NCBI RefSeq assembly: GCF_932526225.1
Contig: NC_064038.1
Location: forward strand, 7,377,070 to 7,441,069
Length of the DNA: 64,000 nt
Origin: Nematostella vectensis
Taxonomy: Eukaryota; Cnidaria; Anthozoa; Actiniaria; Edwardsiidae
Reading direction: 5' to 3'
Below the pieces are notes generated by a model. It searched no databases. It was not told the DNA's origin and saw only the letters and a program-made list of their open reading frames with translations. The position numbers and the translations under genes were made by a program. Below, piece by piece: positions 51,669 to 64,000 of this stretch (position 1 is the first letter of the stretch; every line of letters begins with the position of its first letter).

Positions 51669-54600
51669 ATGGCGGCCTTCAATCCAAAGTCGTTCCTTCG
51701 CAAACTACAGAACATGTCCTCCGCACAAGATAGCGTGCAAACTCTGTCGTTATGGATTATTCATCACAAGAGATCAGCCAACGACATCGTTAAAGTTTGG
51801 ATAGATCAGCTCAAGAAATGTACGCGTCTTCTCGCATTTGGAGAAACAATTTTAAGAGCATGTGTTTTCGCGGTCTCAGGCTTATAACTGTTATTGTTGA
51901 TCGTTTGCAGGTAACACTGATCGCAGACTGATACTATTCTATCTAGCAAATGACGTCCTGCAAAATAGCCGGAAAAAGGGCAAAGAGTTTTCCTCCGCCT
52001 TTGCAAGGGTTTTACGAGAAGCTGTTCCCCTTCTGAGGTAAAGACGTCAAATGAAGAATCGTTTACTATCTTTCACATCGAGATTTTCCCGAATATTTCT
52101 CATAATTTCTACTTAATTTCGCAGCGATAAATCCATAAAAGATGCAGTCAAAAGAGTTCTACAAATCTGGCAGGATCGGAAAGTCTTTGAAGTGGAATTT
52201 ATTGACGATCTGCGTGGAAAGTTGGACAAATCTAACAGCTCTAATCGTGAGTAGTAATGCGAAAAGCTGTCAACAATGTTTTTAAAGCATGCATATTTTG
52301 TTTAATTTCAACGTGTGTCTGTTGTTGTTATCCTAGATTCGCAACCCAGCAAGAGCGTAAGAAAAAAGGAAAAAGAGAAAGAAAAACCCAATCTTAAGGA
52401 CGTCGAGAAGCCAGCTTCCAAACCCAGCAAACCTGAGAAGAGACTACCTCCCGCCGATTTCAAGGTAATGACTCGTTAGCATAACTATATGTATTCTATG
52501 TTAGAAGTCATTCCAAAACATTCTTTTCGTTTACATGTTTAACCATTGAAACATTTCTTGGAACATTTTCTTTGAATATTTTATTATATTTATTCATAGA
52601 CGACATCAAGAAATGCAAATACTGTCAAAACTCCATTAATCTCCCTATTTCATTTTTGATAAAAATTTTTATTGAGGCTAACACCAAATATCAAATGATA
52701 GAATACAAGTGGTCCTCATATAATTAGCAATTAAAAGTAAAGTAAGGTATACATGTATAATATTCTATAAACTTGTGGCTATTCTATACATGCTGTAAAT
52801 TCCTGTAAAAGTACGGCCCACTTAGAAACAGCACAATACTTTGCTATAAATATTTTTCTAAAGGCTTTAAAATCAATGTCTTATTTCTTGTTTGCTTGGG
52901 CCATACAGAAATTTATTAAGCCTCAAATGTCAGTCAAGATTAACCAGTATTTCATTAACCAGTATTTTTTTTCATGTCAGCCATCTAAGTTGATTGATGC
53001 TCTTGATGCCATGCGGAAGTTTGAGTCAGAAGTCACTCTGCAGGAATCCCAATTGAATTCACTGAGAATTGATGCATCTGACATGGAGGCTATCAAACAA
53101 CTAAAAGGTGATTTGCAAGCTACCCCCTTGTATATATCTTATTGAGTCATATTACTATACATCAATCTAAATAGGATGCTTTGAGAAAAGTTGATCAACC
53201 ACTTTTTTGTTGTTTTAATTTTAGAATACAACCATCTATTTACTTCGAAATAACCATCCACAGATAAAGTCTTACACTTATTGACAATATTTGACTGTCT
53301 CTCAGCTACCTATTTGAATTAGCTGATGGTAAAGTATGTGTTATTCAGTGTTTGTTTGGGCATAAAATTACAGAATGAGAGTGGCTACAGGAGTTTGTTT
53401 CTTGATTTAAATGAATTTATACATTTGGATGAGCTGTAGAGGAGCAATTTGTGTAGTTATAGACTGTAAAGTTTGATCAAAATACCTTTGATTTATCAGA
53501 AAATATATTTTTATTTCCCTTCAAAATATGTTATATATGGCTTTATTCTATTATTACGACCTTGTTTATTCATTATAAAGAAAATAACAAATATTCTTTA
53601 ATTTTGTTTTCGATTTTTGAAAAACAATTCCTTGGTTGAGCTATAAAATAGCTAAAAAAGCTATTTGAAGAGAAGCCTGTTGTTATTAATGAAAATTAAT
53701 ACTTCGTTAGTAGAGGCTTGAGTGAAAAGCAAAGTATGTAAAAAATCAAGCCAAGATTTACCAGTGGAAGGATGACAAGATAATGAAAAGATAAACTATG
53801 CGATGGTGATGGAAGATGCAAAGATCACAGTTTTTTCTGTTAGATTTATGCTTTGATTTACAGTCAGAAATTTGAAGTAGGCTTATCTTGGGTTTCATGC
53901 AATAATGCCACAAACAATATTTTAATCAAGCCCTTATATGTTTTTTTTTTAATTTATTGATTTTTTCTTACACTTTTCACATTGGTTGTCTCAGATCGAT
54001 CCACTGGAGCTCGATTCACAGAGGAATATGAGATGGCTTCTCAAAAACTTGAGAAATTCTGTAAGACAATTGAACAGGAGAAGGAGGAGAGGTCCCAGCT
54101 TATCTCTGTGGTCGAGGATGGTGGTCTGTTCTATGACGCTGCTTATGGAGAGGTTAAAGTCATTGTTCATGTGAGTGTCACTCTTTTAGAGTATGACTTG
54201 CTCTCCTAGTTTAGACTGAGTTATCATTGCTTTCCTTATTATGGCCCCTGTATTTGATCTGTGTCATTCTCATGTCATTTTCCCTACATTATGGGGAGTC
54301 AAATTTTTCCTACTTTTTCCCTAGATTGTGATGAAAGGCTGATTTTTAAAATGTTTCTATCGGACCATTGTGTTTCTTGGCTTAAGCCCAAAAAAATAAA
54401 TGGTTGCTGATGATAAGCTAATAATAGTTTTCCTGCATCCCTCTTCTTAAGTGCAGTTTCATAACATCTTTCACTATACTAGCAGAAAAACAATGCTATT
54501 TTCCACCTGGACAACATTTTAAACATCAGCCTCAATCTCAGCACTAACCATGTACCTGGGCGTGTGTCGGTGGGGAGGTAGGTTCAAAGACAAGATGACA

Positions 54601-57600
54601 ACATTGGCTGTGCCTAAGCAGGTTTTCAAACAATGGAATTGAGTGTTGTTTCACTCCCTTCCTATTTTATGTAGCACCTAAATATTAAGTTAACTTTGAA
54701 GAGGGATGTGGCTTGTCAGCAACTTTTTTTTTCCTTGCTATTTTAAACTTAATGTTTAAAATAGCAAGGAGGAAGGAATAGAAATATTATGAGACAGGAG
54801 GAATAGAAATATTATGAGACAGGAGACATTGCTGAGTGCAATATTAATCGCATATGGGGGATGAATTTTGTTTATGTTATTTGGATAAAAGTACAAAAGT
54901 ACATAAAGCCAATCTTACTCATTAATACACAAATTAGTATCAGACTGCTGTTCTCTATCTATTTTGTGTCTATAACAGCACCTTAAAATCGATCTTATTT
55001 TAAACTTTTTTTCACAGGCCTACAAAACATTTGGCAACAGACTCAACTCACTGAAGAAAAAACTTGATCACAAGGTTGATAAGCTCATCCAAGCTGAAAA
55101 CGAGAAAAAGAAGATGGGCCCTATAACCACTCCTCAGGCGTCTTTTCTGTCGTCTGGCCTACCTGAAATGTCAACAGACACACCCTCCACCACCCCTCCT
55201 CAAGACACAGGGGAAGCCAAGCAGGGCAAGCCTAGTGATCAGACAGTTGATAATACCGAAGTTGCTGATATGGATTTAGATGAAGACTCTGATAGTGAAA
55301 ATGGTAAAAGCAGTGAGAGTTCTTCAACTGGCCAGAAGACCACCCCCTCCGCACAAGATAGCCCTATCACAGCAATGACTACAGCCGCAACTGTAACAGC
55401 CTCTAAGTCTGCTGTGTCGATCAGTGAAACTTCAAGCTCTTCAGTTAAAAATACCACAAAGAGTGCTGCTACCACAACAGATATTGCAAGTACCTCAGCA
55501 GTGCCTATCGTGATTCCAGCACAAGTCCAAGGTCAAGCACCAATGATCCTGCAGCGCCCAACCATGTCATTCATTCCTAATCAGTCTGGAATGCCAATGA
55601 TGACAATGGGTTTGCCAGGCCAAGGGGCATACCTCCCATTAGGTCAGTTTGGCCAGCCCATGGTCCCTTATGGTATGGTTCCGGGAATGACAAGCATGCC
55701 GCTCATTCCTACACAATTACAGCCTATGCAACCAGGAATTATGCCGACAGTAATGCCCCACCAGTTGCCTTCCCAGGCTAACTCTGTTGGCTTGTCAAGT
55801 ACGAATCAGGATGCTACAAGTTCCAGCAAAGGAAATCCAAGCCAAGCAGCTACTTCAGGAAGCTTGAGCACAATGTCGACAGTCACATCACCTGGAACAG
55901 CGCCTCTTGCGCAGCAAGTAGCAACTACTGCATCAGCTTCAACCACCACAACAAAATCATTATCTGCCCCACGCATGTCTACTACTAAGCTTCCAAGTGT
56001 GGAATGTGCGTCACCAAGCTCCGAGCTGTCTGCACCTTCGCCTACAGGGTCCCCTGAGCTTGCCCTGGGTGGGGATGAGACACCTGAGACTGCTTCTCCT
56101 AGAGAAGCGCTTGACATGAAAATCATAGAGTTTCCTTCAGCTACTAGTTACATGCAGAAAGCAGGAGAAAGCGACCCACAATCACCCTCTGGTGGAACAG
56201 GTAGTGCCCCACAGTCATCAGATATGTCCAAAACAGTCAGTGCGTCAGACATCCTAGCAAAGCTGCTAAACAGGGGCAAAAGTGACCAGGGGGATGCTTC
56301 TGGTACCTCAACACCGATAGAAGAACCGCACCCTCCACAAGAAAATACAGGAAGGCCTTTAAAGAATCTGATAGACTCGTTATTTCCTAAACTTGCTACA
56401 TCTCTTAATATGATCAAGACTAAAGAAAACGAGGCATCGACTTCAACATCTGAAGAGGGGTCTCCTGAGGCCAAGATAGAGTTGAACCCTGAGGATGACG
56501 ATGATTCAGAGGCTGATAGACCTAAAGAGGATCACTTAAATCCACACTTCCATTCGCCAGGTTTTCGACACATGGGCCTTGAAGGCGTCAGACCACAGTG
56601 GCACAATGGAAGTCACTCTGCCAGGTTAGGGGACCCACGCCCAGAGTGGCAAGGAAGAGAACCTCCATCCCCTGGGTTAGCAGGTCCAAGGCATCAATTT
56701 CCTGGCCCTCAAGGATTCAACACACCTCCTAAGGGCATCTTGAAGCCATTGCGACACCCGGGGCTACCTGGAATGCCACAAAGTGTACCCTACCAAGAGA
56801 GGGAACTGATGTCTCCAATAGAGTTTCCACCTAATTCAAGAGAGGGTCACTCGCCTAGGGGTCTTCCACCAGAAGAGTTTCACAGCGAGCAGCGACGACC
56901 ATCATTTGGATCAGATCATTCAGGACCATCTACTGGAAGACAACCTAGTGATGGGCAAATAAGCCCTTACATGAATAGAGGGCCATCATTTGCCAATCGT
57001 CCCCCAGGACCTGAAGGATACAGAAGACCTTCTCACGAGGGAGCATCCAGAGAGGAGAGACCCCCTGGAATTCCGTACCCTGATAACCCTAGACTAGGAG
57101 AGAGACCGCCCATTGATGTGAGAAGGCAAGAGCCAGGGAGGGAATATTATGATCAAAAACCTGGTCCCCCTGGTCGACCACCTTTTGAGCCCGATAGACT
57201 CCAACATGAGGCTAGAATACCACCTCATGACCAAGGTAGACCCCCATATGAGCCAGGAAGGCCTCCGCATGAGCCAGGAAGACCTCCACACGAGCCAGGA
57301 AGACCTCCGCATGAGCCAGGAAGACCTCCACACGAGCCAGGAAGACCTCCACACGAACCAGGAAGACCTCCACATGAGCCAGGAAGACCTCCACATGAGC
57401 CAGGAAGACCTCCATATGAACCAGGAAGACCTCCACATGAGCCAGGAAGACCTCCACATGAGCTAGGAAGACCTCCACACGAACCAGGCAGACCTCGACA
57501 TGAACCAGGAAGACCTCCACATGAGCCAGGAAGACCTCCACATGAGCCAGGAAGACTTCCACATGAACCAGGAAGACCTCCATATGAACAACGAAGACCT

Positions 57601-58131
57601 CCGCATGAAAAAAGTTGGCAAGCCTTTGAACATCAAAGAATTTCTCACGAACACGGAGGACCCCTTTTTGAGCCAGGAAGACCACCTCACGAACCAGGAA
57701 GACCCTCTTTTGACCAAAGAAGGCCACCTTATGACCAAGGCAGGCCAAGTATGCCCCCTGGTCCAAGGCATGATCAATCTAGACCACCACTTGATGAAGG
57801 CAGACCCTCACTTGATCCAGGGCGACCTGGTCCTGGCCGAGGGAGAGGCTACCCTCCAGGAGATCGCTCTCCTAGAGGAGTTCCCATTTCTCCTGGGTTT
57901 GATAGGCGGGAAGAATTCTGGCGGGAGCGTCCAGGCCCTCCTGAAAATCGTCCGTACCATGATAATGGGCCGAACACGTGGACGGAAAATGAACGATTTA
58001 GAAACCCTGAATGGGAGAGACATTCTAATACGGGAATACGGCCCCAATTAGGCCCTGAAGGAAATTTTCCCAGTAAGAGACCAGGTCCACCATTCCAGCA
58101 TGCAGGGCCTCCAAAACGACCGTATTTTTAA
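51669..58131 (+). CDS. RPRD2: regulation of nuclear pre-mRNA domain-containing protein 2 (CID domain)
   Basis: Seven exons: 51669-51819, 51911-52037, 52125-52246, 52337-52464, 52981-53107, 53995-54170 and 55018-58131. They sum to 3945 nt and keep frame, giving 1314 residues. Residues 1-130 form a CTD-interaction domain (SVQTLSLWIIHHKRSANDIV, LILFYLANDVLQNSRKKG, VKRVLQIWQDRKVF). A charged linker follows, then the RPRD helical region in exons 5-7 (PSKLIDALDAMRKFE, LNSLKKKLDHKVDKLI). The long last exon is low in complexity: Ser/Thr-rich, then Met/Pro/Gly, acidic, and Pro/Arg/Gly-rich with about 18 GRPPHEP repeats, ending GPPKRPYF. Family members bind the phosphorylated CTD of RNA polymerase II in the nucleus. 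The length is comparable with vertebrate RPRD2. A broken copy of exon 1 lies at 44.8 kb. Confidence 0.93.
54733..54769. repeat. perfect 16-bp hairpin in an RPRD2 intron
   Basis: CCTTGCTATTTTAAAC and GTTTAAAATAGCAAGG pair around a 5-base loop. A direct 23-bp duplication (AGGAATAGAAATATTATGAG) follows at once. Confidence 0.8.
57237..57606 (+). repeat. 21-bp coding minisatellite in RPRD2 (GRPPHEP repeat)
   Basis: About 18 in-frame copies of a 21-bp unit (CCACATGAGCCAGGAAGACC) encode Gly-Arg-Pro-Pro-His/Tyr-Glu-Pro. Synonymous differences (CAC/CAT, GAG/GAA) show that units are not all recent. The repeat creates long spurious open frames in the other five frames. Confidence 0.95.
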
Positions 58132-58307
58132 TGTCCAGGACACTTCAAGCTTTTTAGAGACAAGTTTATACTTTTCAAAACAAAAAAACCCTGATTACCT
58201 TTTTACATATATATATGAATCACACTATTGTTTTTATGTTTATTATCTGTACAATTTAACTGACACGTTGTTAATTATACTAGACATCATGTCTTCAAAC
58301 TCCTCCT
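58132..58307. other. RPRD2 3' UTR
   Basis: AT-rich sequence follows the stop codon; no AATAAA occurs before the MITE at 58308. An AATAAA at 58821 could serve if the UTR runs through the element. Confidence 0.4.
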
Positions 58308-58792
58308 TGCGTGCGTAGCAAGCCCAGGGGTTGAGAAAGAAAAAAAGACGGTGACGAGGCGCGGGGGGCTTGCAGCCGACCCCCTGTTGTTGTTGTTTTT
58401 TTCTATGCCAGGTGCACCATAGTGGCATAATGAAAAACGAAATAGCTCCGCACACCCTTATGTCCGTATGTTAAGGCTGGTTCTCACGAGCGATATAAGC
58501 GGAGACGGAAGCGTAAAAGTGTTGTGTCGCGTTAGAACCGGCTTGACGTAAGCCCAACATAACGACATGGAAATACTGACATGAAATGCAAGACGTCTTT
58601 TTTTCTCTTATGTCGTTATGTCGGACTTATGCTTTTAGGCCGAACCATTCACACTTGAACACACGATCATAAGAGTGCGCGCACCGTTGTCGTTATGTCA
58701 CTAGTGTACACCAGGCATAAACTAGGGTCGGCTGCAAGCGCGCGGGGTCTATTCCTCGTCTTCCCAGCCCTTTGCGCTTGCTACGCAGGCTA
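58308..58792. mobile_element. 485-bp MITE with long imperfect TIRs
   Basis: GCGTGCGTAGCAAGCCCAGG at the left and GCGCTTGCTACGCAGGCT at the right are inverted, as are GGCTTGCAGCCGACCCC and GGGTCGGCTGCAAGCGC. The arms are about 70 bp. The interior has GTAAGCCCAACATAACGACA and TATGTCGTTATGTCGGACTT, a second inverted pair. Confidence 0.75.
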
Positions 58793-59636
58793 AACTCGTT
58801 CCTGTTGTGACCTATTTCAAATAAAACCCAACTGTGTACTGTTTACTGTAATATGACCTCTATCTAGCGATTACCCGTATTATGTGGGCGCGGTCACCAA
58901 AGGATGGTCCCAATCGGGGACTTACGCTAAGACATCACGTGACGTTTTTTGGTGACAAATGCAAGCCAAAACAAACACGCCAAAGAACGACAAAATTTAA
59001 TAATTCAATAAAAGTAAGCCCTTTCTGAGATAGAAACTTCTGTCTTTATTCGTAAGGACTAAATAATAATATAATACTAAATAATTTCATGTTTCAAGCG
59101 CGCGTTAACATGTTTCGTGACCGTGTGGCCACCCTCGGAAACATTTAAGAAACATGTTTCCCCAAGTTGCGGGCAACGTGTCCTCGTTTGGCCAGGGCGG
59201 TCACCTCAATACAAAGTGGTTTGCCATCCCACAAATGTCTGCAGTACAACTAGTCAGCGGTTTTCTACTACATAAGGGTTTGCTGTACAATAAATCAGCA
59301 ATTTCCAACTACTTTTTTGGAATTCTAGGGGAAAGGTAGAGCATTTTGTGGGAAATTCCGGAATTAATTTTCGGTCGTTTTTTCGGGAATTATGTGCCAG
59401 GCCTATTTGCCACCGAAAAAGTCACGTGATCTCCCAATTGGCATATTTCATTGCATTTTACCTTGCTTTAACACGAACGCGCTTCATAAAAAATATGTCA
59501 CCATAAATCTGTGCACTTCATATCACCCTCAACAGTTTATTAAAATTCAACCTGAGACCGATTTACCCGCCGAGGCGTGATATGTGACGATCAAAATCGT
59601 CTTGGGTGACTTGTGGACGAGTCGCATGAAATTTTC
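58793..59636. other. intergenic DNA, nothing recognised
   Basis: Short ORFs only; none has motif content. Confidence 0.4.
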
Positions 59637-59695
59637 CCTGCTAGTAGAGGCCTCTTTTCTCTGTATTTAGAGAAAGGAGGCCTCTGCTAGCAGGG
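59637..59695. repeat. 59-bp palindromic hairpin
   Basis: CCCTGCTAGTAGAGGCCTC is answered by GAGGCCTCTGCTAGCAGGG, and the inner TTTCTCT/AGAGAAA also pairs, leaving a tiny loop. Confidence 0.85.
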
Positions 59696-59749
59696 AACAT
59701 GAAATTACGAGCCTAGACCCAAGTATTCTCATCTGTCGCCTCATGTAAG

Positions 59750-59885
59750 GTAATACGGAATCCGGAATACCCCAAATTTGAATTTGGAATCCGGAATATT
59801 AACGTTGGAACGAAATACCTAACGTTGGAATCCGGAATTAATTGCTTACTGGAATCCGGAATCCAGAACATATCGCATCTGGAAT
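59750..59885. repeat. interspersed GGAATCCGGAAT motif cluster
   Basis: GGAATCCGGAAT or close variants occur five to six times in 130 bp, separated by 10-30 bases. Confidence 0.65.
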
Positions 59886-60014
59886 CCCTACCTGTTATAG
59901 AACTGCTGACAAAAAAAAGGATGACGCCGAGCGCAGTCGAACGAAGTACAAATTTCGGATTTTCTATGTCCAGTCGGGCCTTAGTGAACTACGCATACAA
60001 AAAAAACGCGGTTT

Positions 60015-60850
60015 ATGAAGGATAATATTAGGAGGATTTACCAAAAAGATTTCTCGTACTTCACTGGCCCCAATTCGTATTACCCTGAAAAAATAAAAGA
60101 AGGCCCACCAAATCTCGACGATTGTTCTCGGAAGAACGCGAAGCTGCAATCCCGAAGAGAGGAGCAGGTGCTAATAGAGAGTTTGCAAGATGGTTTAGGA
60201 ATGAGGTACGTCAACTCAACGTCAGGGCCAAGACAAAGCAAAAGACAAGGTACACTTCTTAATGCAAATCAGCTTTCTTCCGACAGAAATCACGTCTGCT
60301 TAGTCTGTTCAGTCCAACCGTTGATGTTGTTGGAGCATGTCAGGAAACGGGGGTTGTGAGGGAGGGGGTCGGGCAAGTCGTGCAAGTTTCAACGGTATTT
60401 AACAAGGGAGATGATGTGGCAAATTCCCATAACCGAACCAGAGAAGTTGTACCCTACTGGTTAGCGCTCCTAAAAGAAGACGTCCATAAAGTAGACGGCG
60501 GCAACTTCCTAGAAAAACCCGTAGACTTCAAAGGGTTCACCGTTTCGACAGATGACAGGCAAGTTTACACGGTAGGTGAGAGTTGTGCTTTGAATTCTCC
60601 AAAAAGGATTCTTGCCAAAGTTGAACACTATAGCACCGATAATTCTGTCACATATGAAATAACCCCTGAAGAGGATGTCCGCTTGCTAATGGTGATACGG
60701 GTGACGGTTCAGAAGAGTATGACGCGGAAAGAGAAACGTGGCAACGACTCGAACGAGGACACGAGCGACGACACGCCGAGCCGGATCCCAGGTACAAGTT
60801 CCCATGGGCGGGCCAGCTCGTACCCAGTCGCCAAAATGAGAAGAAAATAA
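60015..60850 (+). CDS. unrecognised ORF pair, probably one gene with an intron or frameshift
   Basis: Frame a (60015-60359) encodes a basic protein with NHVCLVCSVQP near its end. Another frame continues from before 60281 to 60850 and includes VVPYWLALLKEDVHKVDGGN, FTVSTDDRQVYTVGE and a charged, Ser-rich, basic tail ending KMRRK. The second frame has no ATG near its start but runs open upstream (SPTVDVVGACQETGVV), and TCTTCCGACAG or TCTGTTCAG could act as a 3' splice site joining them. No family is recognised. It may be a young gene, a domesticated transposon protein or a decayed one. Confidence 0.4.
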
Positions 60851-63760
<2,910 letters not shown>

Positions 63761-64000
63761 GTAAGATGTGGAACCTGCTGAATGGAAGCCTGCTTCTAAA
63801 ATTTATTTACTTTTGAAGGGACGGAGTAAGATGGCTATATTACGATTAACCCTCATTACCAGTTGAATCATTAACTATCCATCTGAACAACCTGGACCCA
63901 TTTTGATAGTACAGTTTATGGTCGTAAAGTTTTCTATTAGACTAATATCTCAGATTTTTTTCTCTTCAATAAAAAGATGGTCAGATTGGATTTCAGTTAC

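Noticed and set aside
57094..57777. Antisense and shifted-frame ORFs of FLVHVEVFLAHVEV or SQEDLHM type
   Set aside because: They are shadows of the 21-bp coding repeat in RPRD2.

Overview
The window reads as nuclear DNA of an early-branching animal, most likely an anthozoan cnidarian of the sea-anemone type. This is inferred from the gene set (HLTF, RPRD2, GALT, a CREC calcium-binding protein, a THAP protein and a LicD/fukutin-like protein), short exons with GT-AG introns, and many short TIR elements. No species can be proven from the sequence alone.

Layout. 0.2-3.3 kb (- strand): the first five exons of a calumenin/reticulocalbin-like EF-hand gene, running off the left edge. 4.1-8.8 kb: a 46-bp satellite of about 100 units. 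10.4-25.8 kb (- strand): an HLTF-type SWI/SNF helicase with RING finger, almost fully resolved into exons, with a THAP-domain gene nested on the + strand in one intron (19.6-20.4 kb). 26.4-26.8 kb (+): a small charged ORF, head-to-head with HLTF. 28.6-35.4 kb (- strand): a complete 10-exon gene for an unrecognised 638-residue single-pass membrane protein; all nine of its introns are phase 1. 36-40 kb: AT-rich DNA with duplicated remnant exons and a TTAA-flanked transposon. 40.37-42.76 kb: seven tandem 355-bp units, each carrying a type I hammerhead ribozyme, preceded by an inverted partial copy and flanked by a target-site duplication; a solo copy lies at 38.0-38.3 kb. 43.2-44.9 kb: a decayed duplicate of the RPRD2 promoter and first exon. 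45.2-45.9 kb: a probable solo LTR. 47.6-49.3 kb (+): a two-exon LicD-family gene. 51.7-58.1 kb (+): RPRD2, seven exons, complete. 60.0-60.85 kb: an unrecognised ORF pair. 61.8-63.8 kb (+): the first two exons of GALT, continuing off the right edge.

Two patterns stand out. First, the hammerhead array has the structure expected of a mobile, circular-RNA-producing retrozyme or Penelope-related element. Second, many introns of HLTF, the membrane-protein gene and the calumenin-like gene hold minisatellites whose repeat unit contains the adjacent exon-intron junction, so splice donors or acceptors are themselves tandemly amplified. The genes show no evident shared pathway; HLTF, RPRD2 and the THAP protein are all nuclear, while the calumenin-like and LicD proteins belong to the secretory pathway.
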